Source of the DNA: Prolixibacter bellariivorans ATCC BAA-1284
Lineage (GTDB): Bacteria; Bacteroidota; Bacteroidia; Bacteroidales; Prolixibacteraceae
DNA length: 64,000 bases
Assembly: GCF_000621705.1 (NCBI RefSeq)
Contig: NZ_JHXO01000011.1
Coordinates: 1 to 64,000, forward strand
Direction: 5' to 3'
In this document: positions 1 to 9,414 of the stretch, piece after piece
Layout of the letters: each line of letters starts with the position of its first letter
Position numbering within the stretch: position 1 is the stretch's first letter
Position numbers and translations under genes: made by a program
The notes under the pieces: model-generated
Database searches by the model: none
Told to the model about the DNA's origin: nothing
The model's input: the letters and a program-made list of their open reading frames with translations, nothing else

Positions 1-148
1 TTTTCTTCCAGGGTTCATGTCAGTAAATCAGGGGACAAGTAAAAAGGCAAAAGTGAGAAGTAAGAATAGTTTCTAAACACTAAAAAGCTGATACTTGGCA
101 CTGTTTTACAACAAGATATTGTATAGCTGAAAAGCAAGCTGAAAACTT
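1..148. other. Probable 23S-5S rRNA spacer
   Basis: No open frame or tRNA is visible. Its position directly before a 5S gene, without a promoter of the TAnnTTTG type, suggests it is the internal spacer of an rRNA operon whose 23S gene lies left of the window. No 23S 3' end was recognised. Confidence 0.4.
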
Positions 149-257
<109 letters not shown>

Positions 258-264
258 TTTACAC

Positions 265-297
265 AAAGCCCGGTTCCTGTATTGGAGTCGGGCTTTT
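265..297 (+). terminator. Intrinsic terminator of the rRNA operon
   Basis: Inverted repeat AAAGCCCG / CGGGCTTT with a loop of about 16 nt, followed directly by a T run; it lies 8 nt after the 5S end. Confidence 0.85.
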
Positions 298-563
298 TTG
301 CGTCAGCAAAGTTTTCAGACCAGAAGAAATATTATGCAGTTGTATGGGATTTCAGTTATTAACAATAATTAATACGTGGGTTGGTTCGGTTTATCGTTGG
401 TAAAGGATAAACTACCAGCTAGTTACTAAGTTGTTGGTTTAACGATAGTTTAATAAAACGGCAAGAACTTGTATTAACTGGGATTACAGGATGTTTTCTG
501 CTTGACAGACCATATAACATATGATAAAATGGTCACGGAGTAACGTCACGACGCCGAAATAGC
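298..563. other. Gene-free stretch between rRNA operon and porin gene
   Basis: No supportable gene. A weak 7-bp inverted repeat TATCGTT (392-398) / AACGATA (441-447) is the only structure seen. The porin promoter follows at the right end. Confidence 0.4.
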
Positions 564-571
564 TATCTTTG
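564..571 (+). promoter_or_regulatory. Promoter -7 element (TATCTTTG) of the porin gene
   Basis: Exact match to the Bacteroidota TAnnTTTG -7 consensus. It ends only 5 nt before the ATG at 577, so the transcript would start at or within a base or two of the start codon. No TTTG -33 element lies at the usual distance. Confidence 0.6.
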
Positions 572-576
572 CGCAG

Positions 577-2595
577 ATGAATTTTCAGAGGCAAATAGGA
601 CTTTTATTTATCCTGCTGGCGTTAGCCGGTACGGTTAAGGCTCAGCGCGGGATGCCCGAGAATGTGGGAAAACAGCGCTTGCCAGCTAAGGAGGCGAAAA
701 AGGACTCGATAGTTTCGGTTATTCATGTTTACAACCTGGTTGACGGGCTGTCTCGTCCGCAAGAGGTACAGCTCGATACCACATTAACCGACTTTCAGCA
801 ATACAATTTAACTTACGAGGATAATATTTCGGTACAAAATCTTGGTAACTATGGCACGGCCTACAAAACCAATCAATTCTTCAACCGAAAGAATTATTCC
901 GATTTTATTTTTTTGAATAATCATGGAGCCTACGGCGTTTGGCCGAAAACCAATGATTATTATAACACCACTACTCCGTATACGCTTTTGCAGTATGGAC
1001 AATGGTTTAGCAACCGGCCTAATGGGGAAACCTGGTTGGATGTTCTACACACGCAAAACGTATCTCCTGAATTTAACTTTGGTATCCATTACGGGTCAAT
1101 CGGTTCGCAGGGAAAATATTTGAACGCCGAGGCTAAGAGTAATAATCTTAGTATGTTTCTCAGTTATAATGGTCCCAAATATGACCTGTGGTTTACATTT
1201 GGCCATAATTCATTTAAAAATCAGGAAAGTGGTGGATTACTTCGCCCCACTGATATTGCAAATCCTGATCTGAAGCCTGAAAATATGCCTGTATGGCTCG
1301 ACGGAGCCAATTCGAAGATGCAGAGTCTTTACGGAAGCCTGTCTCACCAGTTCAAGGTGGGGAGCTGGAAGGAAGTGAAAGAAGGTGATGAGATGTTCCA
1401 AAAATTCATCCCTCGTGTAGCTTTTATGCATACCATCGATTTTGCCGATAGTAAGCGGACATTCACTGAATCGGATCCCAATCCATATTTTGTATTCAGT
1501 AATCCGGTTGATACGGTTTATTTTTATGGAACCAATCATCAGCCGTTAATTAACGACGTGGCAGGTACCACTTCCGATCCGGCTACTAAAGATATGGCCG
1601 GCGAGACTCGGGTGACCAATACCTTCCGGATGAAGGTGCTGGAATCAGCCGACCGGAAATATTCATTCGGGAAGCAAGCCTTCATCGGTAACGACTTAAT
1701 TAAAGTTTATTACCCTACGAAAGGGACTGACAATACTGTGGGTTTAACCCAATCGCATAACCTCACGAACACCTACATCGGTGGTGCGTTGTACCGTACC
1801 GAAGGAAAGTTCTGGAGCTGGAATGCTTTTGGAAAATACTACATACAAGGATATAAATTTGGTGATTTTGACCTTAGCGGTTATATCGAAAAGCCCATTC
1901 GCACCAAGCGTGATACTTCGGTGCTCCATATTTACGGAAGAATGCAAAATGTGACGCCCGATTATTTCTTGCAGCATTACTTCTCGAATCATTACGAATG
2001 GGACAATAACTTCGATAGAACCTATAACCTATCAGTGGGCGGATATTATGACAATCCGCATTGGCATCTGACCACTGGTGCTGACTATCGTATCGTTAAT
2101 AACTACGTTTATTTTAACGAAAACGCTGTTCCCGGGCAGGCGAGCTCGGAGTTCTCTGTCATGCAGGCCTATCTGGCCAAAGAATTTGTGGCAGGAGGAC
2201 TACATTTTTATAACAAGCTTGTTTATCAATGGACTACTACTGATAAATATCTTCATCTCCCGGAGATTATGTTCCGGAACCGTACCTATTATCAAACGCT
2301 GGTTTCGCAGGTTTTGCATGTTCAAATCGGGTTTGATTTTCATTATGAAACCAGCTATTATGCCGATAATTACAATCCGGCTACTGGTATGTTTTATATT
2401 CAGAATACCGAAAAAATCGGTAACTACCCCTGGCTCGACGCCTTTATCAATCTTAAACTGAAACGTACCCGGTTCTATCTGAAATATTCGAACCTGGGTG
2501 AAAAGTTTATGGACGGAGGTTATTACAGAACCCCGTCTTATCCTGAACAGATTGCAACCTTGTCCTTTGGAGTTGCCTGGTCGTTCTACGACTAG
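577..2595 (+). CDS. Putative outer-membrane porin (Porin_10-like)
   Basis: A 672-residue protein with a Sec signal peptide (hydrophobic stretch about residues 8-22, cleavage probably after VKAQ). The rest is rich in alternating aromatic/polar strands, Y/F/W/N-rich, and ends in a C-terminal beta-strand (GVAWSFYD), as in outer-membrane beta-barrels. Overall it resembles the large putative porin family of Bacteroidota (Porin_10); substrate unknown. The ATG at 577 is supported by the signal peptide and by the -7 box immediately upstream. The gene stands 48 bp before the MltF-like gene on the same strand and may be co-transcribed with it. Family assignment is from recall of the general pattern, not a profile hit. 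Confidence 0.75.
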   Translation: MNFQRQIGLLFILLALAGTVKAQRGMPENVGKQRLPAKEAKKDSIVSVIHVYNLVDGLSRPQEVQLDTTLTDFQQYNLTYEDNISVQNLGNYGTAYKTNQFFNRKNYSDFIFLNNHGAYGVWPKTNDYYNTTTPYTLLQYGQWFSNRPNGETWLDVLHTQNVSPEFNFGIHYGSIGSQGKYLNAEAKSNNLSMFLSYNGPKYDLWFTFGHNSFKNQESGGLLRPTDIANPDLKPENMPVWLDGANSKMQSLYGSLSHQFKVGSWKEVKEGDEMFQKFIPRVAFMHTIDFADSKRTFTESDPNPYFVFSNPVDTVYFYGTNHQPLINDVAGTTSDPATKDMAGETRVTNTFRMKVLESADRKYSFGKQAFIGNDLIKVYYPTKGTDNTVGLTQSHNLTNTYIGGALYRTEGKFWSWNAFGKYYIQGYKFGDFDLSGYIEKPIRTKRDTSVLHIYGRMQNVTPDYFLQHYFSNHYEWDNNFDRTYNLSVGGYYDNPHWHLTTGADYRIVNNYVYFNENAVPGQASSEFSVMQAYLAKEFVAGGLHFYNKLVYQWTTTDKYLHLPEIMFRNRTYYQTLVSQVLHVQIGFDFHYETSYYADNYNPATGMFYIQNTEKIGNYPWLDAFINLKLKRTRFYLKYSNLGEKFMDGGYYRTPSYPEQIATLSFGVAWSFYD

Positions 2596-2643
2596 ACTTC
2601 CCGACATTTGGTGCGTTTGCAATTATTCCCTTACATTTAGCTT

Positions 2644-4086
2644 ATGAGAATCAGAAGATACATATTTCTTCTCTTTGCTGTTTTCTCTCTATTGGTCATT
2701 TCATGTGAGCAGGCTACGGCTCCTACACGTGCCGATGATGATCATATCCCACAAAAGACAAATGAATTGGACAGGGTCCTGAAAGATGGGAAACTGAAAG
2801 CAGTTGTTGACTATAATTCAACCAACTATTTCGTATACCGTGGTCGTCCGATGGGTTTTCAGTACGAATTGCTGAAAGCTCTGGCTAAGAACATGGGCGT
2901 GACTTTGGAAATTAATGTGCGGAATAACCTCGAAGAGACTTTCAACGACCTGAATGCCGGTCGGGTGGATCTCGTTGCCAAAAATCTGACGATTACAAAA
3001 GAACGGAATCAAATCGTTTCGTTCACTTATCCCCTGGGACAAACGCGTCAGGTTTTGGTTCAGCGCAAGCCCAAAGACTGGCGGCAGATGACGGAAGAGC
3101 AGATCGACCAACATTTGGTCCGGAATCAGTTGGACCTTGCCGGGAAAACGGTTTATGTACAGCAAAACACCGCTTATGCTGAGCGTATGCGTAGCCTTTC
3201 GGACGAAATTGGTGCTGAAATCAATTTAAAAGAAGACTCGGTGTACGGCGTGGAACAATTAGTTGCCATGGTAGCTGAAGGAAAAATCGATTATACGGTT
3301 TGTGACGAGAACGTTGGAAAAGTAAACGAGGGCTACTACCCTAACCTCGACGTGAAGACTCCGGTAAGTTTTCCACAGTATCTGGCCTGGGCGGTTCGAA
3401 AGAATGCTCCGTCGCTGAAGAAATACATTGATAAGTGGATAAAAGATTTCCGGAAAACCGATGATTACCGGAAGCTGTACAACAAGTATTTCCGCAATCC
3501 GCGCACCGCATCCATCGTACAAAGTAATTATTATTCACTTAACGGGAACCAGCTTTCCCGCTACGATTCCATTATTAAGGTTGACAGCCGGAAGATTCAT
3601 TGGGACTGGCGTTTAGTAGCATCAATCATATACCAGGAATCGCGCTTCGACCCACATGCCGAATCATGGGCCGGTGCTGTTGGCTTGATGCAGTTGATGC
3701 CGGAAACAGCCGAGTGGTTCAATGTAGATGACATGATGGATCCGAAACAGAATATCTACGGAGGAACGCAAATGCTCTCGTGGCTCGACAACTATTTTTC
3801 CGATGATATTCCGGATAAGACCGAACGGTTGAAATTTGTACTGGCTTCCTACAACGTTGGATTGGGGCACGTGCTTGACGCTCGTCGTTTAGCCCGGAAA
3901 TATGGCAAGGACCCGAATATTTGGGACGGCAATGTCGACTACTTCCTGTTGCATAAATCGGTAGCTAAATATTACAAAGATCCGCTTGTTAAATGGGGAT
4001 ATTGTCGCGGAGAAGAACCGTATAAATACGTGAAAGAAGTTTGGGAACGGTACCTGCATTACCGGAACCTGGTTAAGGAGTCCTGA
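2644..4086 (+). CDS. mltF: MltF-like membrane-bound lytic transglycosylase
   Basis: 480 residues in MltF architecture. Residues 1-21 form a lipoprotein signal with lipobox VISC (Cys21). Residues about 45-285 form a family-3 solute-binding-like regulatory domain (ABC transporter periplasmic fold). Residues about 320-460 form an SLT transglycosylase domain with motif QESRFDP (catalytic Glu332), GAVGLMQLMPETA and a later SYNVG. Family members cleave peptidoglycan glycan strands to 1,6-anhydromuropeptides. Lipidation predicts anchoring in the outer membrane. The 3' end overlaps the convergent NUDIX gene by 14 bp. All key motifs are intact. Confidence 0.9.
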   Translation: MRIRRYIFLLFAVFSLLVISCEQATAPTRADDDHIPQKTNELDRVLKDGKLKAVVDYNSTNYFVYRGRPMGFQYELLKALAKNMGVTLEINVRNNLEETFNDLNAGRVDLVAKNLTITKERNQIVSFTYPLGQTRQVLVQRKPKDWRQMTEEQIDQHLVRNQLDLAGKTVYVQQNTAYAERMRSLSDEIGAEINLKEDSVYGVEQLVAMVAEGKIDYTVCDENVGKVNEGYYPNLDVKTPVSFPQYLAWAVRKNAPSLKKYIDKWIKDFRKTDDYRKLYNKYFRNPRTASIVQSNYYSLNGNQLSRYDSIIKVDSRKIHWDWRLVASIIYQESRFDPHAESWAGAVGLMQLMPETAEWFNVDDMMDPKQNIYGGTQMLSWLDNYFSDDIPDKTERLKFVLASYNVGLGHVLDARRLARKYGKDPNIWDGNVDYFLLHKSVAKYYKDPLVKWGYCRGEEPYKYVKEVWERYLHYRNLVKES

Positions 4087-4714
4087 CAGGCATCTGTTTC
4101 AGCACCTCCCGGAATTCTGAGAAAATCATCGCGGTTGCGCCCCAAATGATGTGCCCGTTAAAGCGGAAACAGGGAACTTCCCTGGAACCACTCCGGGTTT
4201 CAATTTGGGTCGTTTGAATGGCGTCTGGAGCCAGCAGTTTCTTTATGGGAACCAGTATCAAATCATCTACTTCGGTTTGATTAATCTGGAAATTAGGCTT
4301 TGAATCGCTCCAACCAACGACCGGCGAAATAAAGAAATTGCTGACCGGAACATACAACGGGCTTAATCGTCCCAATATGTCGATATCAGAAGGTATTACG
4401 CCAACTTCCTCCTGTGATTCCCGAAGGGCTGTGGCAATCAAATCGGGGTCCTGATCTTCTTGTCTTCCTCCCGGGAAGGAGATTTGACCGGCATGATTTT
4501 TCATGGTTTCCGGTCGCCGGATGAAGCAAGTGTAAAGCTGTCCGTTATCCGGGAATAACGTCAGCAAAACGCCACTTTGGTTAACCGACAAATCACTGGT
4601 GACAGGCTTTAACTTTCGTCCGGCCGGAAGCAGCATCTGATGTGCTTTTTCTCCCGGAAGGGAATGCGAAAGCGCAAAACGGAGATAGGATTGTATGTGA
4701 ATAAAGTCTGTCAT
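4073..4714 (-). CDS. NUDIX hydrolase, CoA pyrophosphatase (NudL) type
   Basis: 213 residues. The diagnostic block HAGQISFPGGRQE followed by ALRESQEEVGV is the combined UPF0035/Nudix signature of CoA and nucleoside-diphosphate pyrophosphatases. In this subgroup one extra residue separates GG from the REXXEE helix relative to MutT, as seen here. The expected activity is hydrolysis of CoA to 3',5'-ADP and phosphopantetheine, Mg-dependent and cytosolic. It has no signal peptide. It is convergent with mltF, with a 14-bp overlap of coding ends, so no separate terminator exists between them. Exact substrate is inferred from family. Confidence 0.85.
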   Translation of the reverse strand: MTDFIHIQSYLRFALSHSLPGEKAHQMLLPAGRKLKPVTSDLSVNQSGVLLTLFPDNGQLYTCFIRRPETMKNHAGQISFPGGRQEDQDPDLIATALRESQEEVGVIPSDIDILGRLSPLYVPVSNFFISPVVGWSDSKPNFQINQTEVDDLILVPIKKLLAPDAIQTTQIETRSGSREVPCFRFNGHIIWGATAMIFSEFREVLKQMPVRTP

Positions 4715-4757
4715 AATTTGCCGCTGAATTTACGAACTTCCTGCCGGAGGTTACTCA

Positions 4758-6023
4758 TCAATCGAAACGAATGGCTTTATCGGGAGTAATGCGGGAAATA
4801 TACCACGATGGAATAACCAGCATTGACACGGTAATGACCAGTGTTCCGATATTCAGTAAAACAAAATGAAGCAGTTTTAAGTTGATAGGAACCGTGTTAA
4901 CATAGTAGGAAGTTGGGTCGAGCTTGATGATACCAAACTGTGCCTGCAGAAAACAAATCAGCAAGCCAATAATGTTTCCCCATAGCATTCCTTTCCCGAT
5001 AAGGAAAGTCGAGAGGTAAAGAAATACTTTTCGAACACTCATATTCTCGGTTCCCAAAGCTTTCATAACACCAATCATGTTGGTCCGTTCCAGAATGAGA
5101 ATTAACAATCCCGATACCATATTGAAACCGGCGACAATTAAAATCAATCCCAAAATCACCCAAACGTTCATGTCGAGGAGATTCAGCCAGTCGAAAATCT
5201 GGGGATATTTTAATTTGATACTCACGGTGCGTAAAACCGGTAAATTTTTCTGGTCCTCATATCTCAACGTCAGGTTGCGGACTTCCTGTGTCATTCGGTC
5301 AATTTGGTCGAAATTATTCAGCGAAACTTCAAAACCACTCACCTGGTCACTCGTCCAGTTGTTTAAGCGTTGAATGTGTTTGATGTCAGCCAGAATGAAT
5401 AGCCGGTCAAACTCTTCGAGGCTGGTTTTGTATATGCCCGTAATTTTGAAACGCCGCATTCGTGGAGCGCTTGAAACATCGTTCAGAAAATACATGAATA
5501 ACGGATCGCCCAGCTTGAGTTTTAGTAAGTCGGCAAGTTGCTCTGAAATAATAACATCGTCGGTGCGAACCGAATCGTTAACATGAAATATTTTGCCTTT
5601 CACCATGTTCTGGCGGAAGAAACTCCAGTCAAAATCGGGACCGACTCCTTTCAGCACTACGCCCTGAATTTCTTTTTTTGTTTTAATGATACCCGGTTTG
5701 GTGGCAAACATTTGCACATGCCTGACATCGGGCATGCCCCGCAACGAGTCGAGCCAGGGCTGCTGTTTGGGAACGGGCTTGGTTTCGTACGATGAATTGG
5801 AATCGTAGTTCACTACCTGTATATCCGAACCAAAGCCAATCACTTTCTTGCGAATTTGGGATTTGAAACCAGTGACAATCGCTACGGAAAGAATCATCAC
5901 AATTAATCCCAATGCTATACCAATGATCGCAAATGAGACAATGGACCGCGAAAATCGTTTTTTTCCTTCTCGGGTCGAGAAAATCCGTCGTGCTATAAAA
6001 AGTTCTGTGTTGATTCTGGACAC
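4758..6023 (-). CDS. LolC/LolE-type FtsX-family ABC transporter permease
   Basis: 421 residues. One N-terminal transmembrane helix (about 25-50) follows a basic cytosolic start and the motif F-A-R-R-I. A periplasmic domain of about 230 residues is followed by three C-terminal helices (about 285-310, 335-357, 385-407), which is the FtsX/LolCE topology. The loop with MKALGTENMSVRKVF is the typical FtsX-domain coupling region. LolC/E proteins extract lipoproteins from the inner membrane with the ATPase LolD, which is not encoded nearby. The start is GTG (6021-6023), with no better ATG. A near-consensus -7 box lies 18 nt upstream. Confidence 0.85.
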   Translation of the reverse strand: MSRINTELFIARRIFSTREGKKRFSRSIVSFAIIGIALGLIVMILSVAIVTGFKSQIRKKVIGFGSDIQVVNYDSNSSYETKPVPKQQPWLDSLRGMPDVRHVQMFATKPGIIKTKKEIQGVVLKGVGPDFDWSFFRQNMVKGKIFHVNDSVRTDDVIISEQLADLLKLKLGDPLFMYFLNDVSSAPRMRRFKITGIYKTSLEEFDRLFILADIKHIQRLNNWTSDQVSGFEVSLNNFDQIDRMTQEVRNLTLRYEDQKNLPVLRTVSIKLKYPQIFDWLNLLDMNVWVILGLILIVAGFNMVSGLLILILERTNMIGVMKALGTENMSVRKVFLYLSTFLIGKGMLWGNIIGLLICFLQAQFGIIKLDPTSYYVNTVPINLKLLHFVLLNIGTLVITVSMLVIPSWYISRITPDKAIRFD

Positions 6024-6040
6024 GGGGTAATGATTTTGCG

Positions 6041-6048
6041 TAAAGGTA
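6041..6048 (-). promoter_or_regulatory. Near-consensus -7 element (TACCTTTA) before the LolC/E-type gene
   Basis: Reads TACCTTTA on the minus strand, one base off TAnnTTTG, 18 nt before the GTG start at 6023. No -33 match was seen. Confidence 0.35.
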
Positions 6049-6066
6049 GCGAAAAATTCTCCGGTG

Positions 6067-7059
6067 CTACGCCCGGTGGCGGTTACGGTTAATGAACGGC
6101 AATGCCCAAAGAGAAATCAGGCCGATAACCAGCATCATGGAGGTTTGGGCTGCATGCACTAAAAAGGCGAAAATAACCCCGTTGCTTTTAGCCACTCCGT
6201 AAAGTGCTAATCCTTCAATGGTCATTACGTGCCATGCGCCAATGCCACCCTGAACAGGGGCGACCATGCCGTAACTTCCTAACACAAATACGGTCATTCC
6301 TGCCAAAATTGGAAGATCGCGCGTGAATTCAAAACTCTGGAATGAAACATAGCTCATCAGGAAATACATAGCCCAGATAAAGAAGGTGTGAAAAACAAAT
6401 GCTCCCTTGTTATCCATACTTTTGAATGAGCGGAATCCTTCTCCAAAGCTGCTTAAAACGTCGTTGAGTTTCTTTGCTGCCGGTAGATGTCCGTATTTCT
6501 TCCGGAAGATGATAAGGGCTGCAATTCCAAAAATAACGGCTCCAATTAATACAGGTGATGTTACCACAGATACAACTTTATCTTCCACTTCTGGGTTGTG
6601 ATGGAGGAAGAGCAGCATTTTATCGAACTGGGTAACAAATACAAACAACGTGAGCAGCAGTAGCATGATAACATCCACGAATCGCTCGAGAACGACCGTT
6701 CCCAGCAATTTCGGCATGGAAATCTTTTCATATTTCGATAGCGCACCGCAACGCGAAACCTCTCCCAGGCGTGGAAGGGCCAGGTTCATCAGGTAGCCGG
6801 TCATAACTGAGAAAAAGGTGTTCAGGAATCCTGGTTTTTTTCCCAGTGGTTTAATCAGAATCACCCAGCGCAGGGTTCGGCTAATATGGCTCAAAAGCCC
6901 CAGAAACAGCGAAAGCCATATCCAGCTATAATTCACGTTATTTTTCAGCACCGATTTGATGCGGTCAACATCCTGACCACGGTAAACCAGCCAGAAGAGA
7001 AATACACCTAATGCCAGAAATATAAGTGCCTTGGCTATATCGAGTAATTTTTTTTTCAA
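6067..7059 (-). CDS. LPG-synthase transmembrane-domain protein (UPF0104 family)
   Basis: 330 residues with about 8 hydrophobic helices. Recognisable family features are the SHISRTLRW segment near residue 58, PRLGEVSRCGAL near 95, and the late VAPVQGGIGAWH motif near 270. These belong to the lysylphosphatidylglycerol synthase TM / UPF0104 family. The soluble aminoacyl-transferase domain of MprF is absent, so this protein is the flippase-like membrane part only; its substrate is unknown. It is transcribed divergently from rsmA. It lies 43 bp upstream of the LolC/E-type permease on the same strand, so the two may be co-transcribed, although the permease has its own possible -7 element. Confidence 0.8.
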   Translation of the reverse strand: MKKKLLDIAKALIFLALGVFLFWLVYRGQDVDRIKSVLKNNVNYSWIWLSLFLGLLSHISRTLRWVILIKPLGKKPGFLNTFFSVMTGYLMNLALPRLGEVSRCGALSKYEKISMPKLLGTVVLERFVDVIMLLLLTLFVFVTQFDKMLLFLHHNPEVEDKVVSVVTSPVLIGAVIFGIAALIIFRKKYGHLPAAKKLNDVLSSFGEGFRSFKSMDNKGAFVFHTFFIWAMYFLMSYVSFQSFEFTRDLPILAGMTVFVLGSYGMVAPVQGGIGAWHVMTIEGLALYGVAKSNGVIFAFLVHAAQTSMMLVIGLISLWALPFINRNRHRA

Positions 7060-7136
7060 AGCGAATCAAGTTTTTGGATGGGCAAATTACTTTGGTAATC
7101 TACCATCTTCTTCAGACGAAAGCCGCTGAATTTTTG

Positions 7137-7144
7137 TACTTTTG
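7137..7144 (+). promoter_or_regulatory. Promoter -7 element (TACTTTTG) for rsmA
   Basis: Exact TAnnTTTG match 78 nt before the rsmA ATG; no TTTG at the -33 distance. The leader would be roughly 75 nt. Confidence 0.45.
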
Positions 7145-7222
7145 GACTTCTTTTTAAGTTGAGCAAATTTAGTTTTTTTCGGGAAACAGAACACATTTAG
7201 TCTAAGTCTTGATAACGCAAAT

Positions 7223-8005
7223 ATGACAGTAAGGGCAAAGAAAAACCTGGGACAGCATTTTCTTACGGACAAAAATATTGCCCATGAGATTGTTAATAGC
7301 CTCCAGAGAAAGGATGTTAAACAAGTGCTGGAGGTAGGGCCGGGTATGGGCGTACTAACGCAGTTTTTACTGGAAGACAAAGACTTGCAGACGTATGTGG
7401 TCGAGATTGATCGCGAGTCGGTTGCCTACCTTCACGAGCATTTTCCGGAGCTTGGAGACCGCGTGATTTCAGGCGATTTCCTGAAAATGAATTTAGCAGA
7501 ACATCTTCCTGCGCCTTTTTCCCTTATTGGAAATTTCCCGTATAATATTTCATCCCAGATTTTTTTCAGGGTACTGGAATACCGTAACCAGATTCCCGAG
7601 GTGGTGGGGATGTTACAAAAAGAGGTAGCCGAACGGATTGCCGCCGGGCCGGGAAGTAAAACCTATGGAATATTGAGTGTATTGCTTCAGACCTGGTACG
7701 ATATCGAGTATCTTTTTACGGTGCATGAACATGTCTTTTCACCACCACCCAAAGTGAAATCGGCTGTTATCCGGTTAACCCGGAATAAAGTCGAATCGCT
7801 CGAGTGTGATGAGAAATTGATGTTCACTATCGTGAAACAGTCCTTTAATCAGCGGCGAAAAACGTTACGAAACAGTTTGAAGGGACTTGTTCCGGAAATC
7901 GATAAGGTCGATAAAGTCTTACTATCGAAGCGGCCCGAACAGCTCTCCGTTCAGGAATTCGTTGCCTTGACTCGTGAAATAGAAAAGGTACTTCACGCTA
8001 AATAA
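7223..8005 (+). CDS. rsmA: 16S rRNA dimethyladenosine transferase
   Basis: 260 residues, full length. The N-terminus KKNLGQHFL is the family signature. The SAM site [12 protein letters not shown] (residues about 35-46) is followed by acidic VEIDRE. The catalytic motif NFPYNIS (about 113-119) is the NLPYNI-type motif IV. The C-terminal region contains [16 protein letters not shown]. It methylates two adjacent adenosines in helix 45 of 16S rRNA during small-subunit assembly. Its stop codon (8003-8005) directly abuts the stop of the convergent MacB-like gene (8006-8008), with no spacer. Confidence 0.96.
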   Translation: MTVRAKKNLGQHFLTDKNIAHEIVNSLQRKDVKQVLEVGPGMGVLTQFLLEDKDLQTYVVEIDRESVAYLHEHFPELGDRVISGDFLKMNLAEHLPAPFSLIGNFPYNISSQIFFRVLEYRNQIPEVVGMLQKEVAERIAAGPGSKTYGILSVLLQTWYDIEYLFTVHEHVFSPPPKVKSAVIRLTRNKVESLECDEKLMFTIVKQSFNQRRKTLRNSLKGLVPEIDKVDKVLLSKRPEQLSVQEFVALTREIEKVLHAK

Positions 8006-9256
8006 TTAAATGGTATTGATGGCTTCTACCGGGTCGAGGCTGGAAGCTTTTCTTGCCGGTAGCATCCCCGCTACCACTCCGATGGTTGCCGAGATAAAAA
8101 TTCCGGTGAAGATATTTCCCAGTGTCAGCGAGAGATTAAAGGAGGACATATGGCTGACGAGCACCGAGCCGGCATATACGATTAGAAGGCCAATCGCTCC
8201 TCCCATGACAGAAAGAACCACCGATTCAAACAGGAACTCCAGCATGATGAAATAATTCTTCGCGCCCAGCGATTTTTGAATACCAATAATTTTGGTGCGC
8301 TCCCGCACCGAAACAAACATGATATTGGCAATGCCGAAACCTCCTACCAGGATAGCAAATCCTCCAATAATCCATCCTGCCAGGTTGAATACCTTGAAGA
8401 AATTATCGAGCTGTCCGGAAATCAGACTGACTTCATTCAAGGCAAAATCATTCTCTTCGCTTGGTTTGAGCCGCCGGATGGAACGCATCACTCCCTCCAG
8501 ATCGTCGCGAAGCCGTTGCGCCGAAACGCCTTCTTTCCCTTTTACAATAATGCTTTGCCCCATGTCGCGATGAATATCGACCATGCGGGCTGCAAATTTG
8601 ATGGGAAGTAGAACCCGTTTATCCATGCTGGTACCAAACATGTCTTCCCCCATCTTCGTAAAAACCCCGATGATGAAAATTTTGTACCCCTGTATTTTGA
8701 TGGTTTTACCAATCGGATTTTCATTCGGGAAAAGTTGCGATGCCACATCGGCTCCCAACATGCCGAGGTTTCGGGCCGAATTCATTTCAATTTCGGAGAA
8801 TGCCCGTCCCCGGGCAACGTCCAGCGACCAAATGTGAATTAAGCCCGGCGAGGTTCCCATGATTTGCACATTCTCGGCACTGTTTCTGCCCACTTGTACG
8901 GTGCGCTGAAAACCGACATTAAATGACGCGTCCCGGGAGAGTTGCGAGCGCCGCAATATATCTTCTGCTTCCTGCAGTTTGGGAACCGGACGGTTCAGAT
9001 ATTTCCACCATGGATATTCCGTTTCCCCTTCGGGCGGAGCCCACGGCCATTTCTGAATATAAATTACATTGCTGCCCAATGACTCCATACTGTTACGAAT
9101 GGCCCGTTCCAGCGAATCAATCACGGTGAAAACCGATATGATACAGAAGATGCCAATTGTAATGCCTAAAAGCGACAGGAATGTTCGCAGTTTGTTTACG
9201 ATCAGTGCATTGTACGCAAAGCGAAAACTTTCGAGTATGAGTTTGAGTAAAAGCAT
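8006..9256 (-). CDS. MacB-like ABC transporter permease (MacB_PCD + FtsX)
   Basis: 416 residues. The N-terminal segment has the NKLRTFLSLLGITIGI motif and a first membrane helix (about 20-45), typical of MacB permeases. A periplasmic core of about 220 residues follows, and the C-terminal FtsX domain contains VRERTKIIGIQKSLGAK and ends in GMLPARKASSLDPVEAI, the hallmark of MacB/FtsX permeases. These proteins pair with a separate ATPase to export peptides, lipids or lipoproteins or to act as mechanotransmitters; no ATPase gene is adjacent. The product is inner-membrane. A TACCTTTA box (9274-9281) lies 17 nt upstream. Confidence 0.87.
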   Translation of the reverse strand: MLLLKLILESFRFAYNALIVNKLRTFLSLLGITIGIFCIISVFTVIDSLERAIRNSMESLGSNVIYIQKWPWAPPEGETEYPWWKYLNRPVPKLQEAEDILRRSQLSRDASFNVGFQRTVQVGRNSAENVQIMGTSPGLIHIWSLDVARGRAFSEIEMNSARNLGMLGADVASQLFPNENPIGKTIKIQGYKIFIIGVFTKMGEDMFGTSMDKRVLLPIKFAARMVDIHRDMGQSIIVKGKEGVSAQRLRDDLEGVMRSIRRLKPSEENDFALNEVSLISGQLDNFFKVFNLAGWIIGGFAILVGGFGIANIMFVSVRERTKIIGIQKSLGAKNYFIMLEFLFESVVLSVMGGAIGLLIVYAGSVLVSHMSSFNLSLTLGNIFTGIFISATIGVVAGMLPARKASSLDPVEAINTI

Positions 9257-9273
9257 AGCGTTTAATGGTTGTT

Positions 9274-9281
9274 TAAAGGTA
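9274..9281 (-). promoter_or_regulatory. Near-consensus -7 element (TACCTTTA) before the MacB-like gene
   Basis: One mismatch to TAnnTTTG, 17 nt upstream of the ATG at 9256 on the minus strand. It resembles the box before the LolC/E-type gene. Confidence 0.35.
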
Positions 9282-9382
9282 GGAATAATTTGAAAAGAGA
9301 ACTTTGCTCGCTTTTGTTTTTATGTTTATTGAAAATATTATAAATCAATTTATAAAAGGCCTGAAAACTTACGGCTTTTTAT

Positions 9383-9390
9383 TAACTTTG
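9383..9390 (+). promoter_or_regulatory. Promoter -7 element (TAACTTTG) for purH
   Basis: Exact TAnnTTTG match 24 nt before the purH ATG. It may also drive the downstream mre cluster, since no terminator is seen between purH and mreB. Confidence 0.55.
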
Positions 9391-9414
9391 CGGGTAAAAG
9401 TTAAATAATTATAA

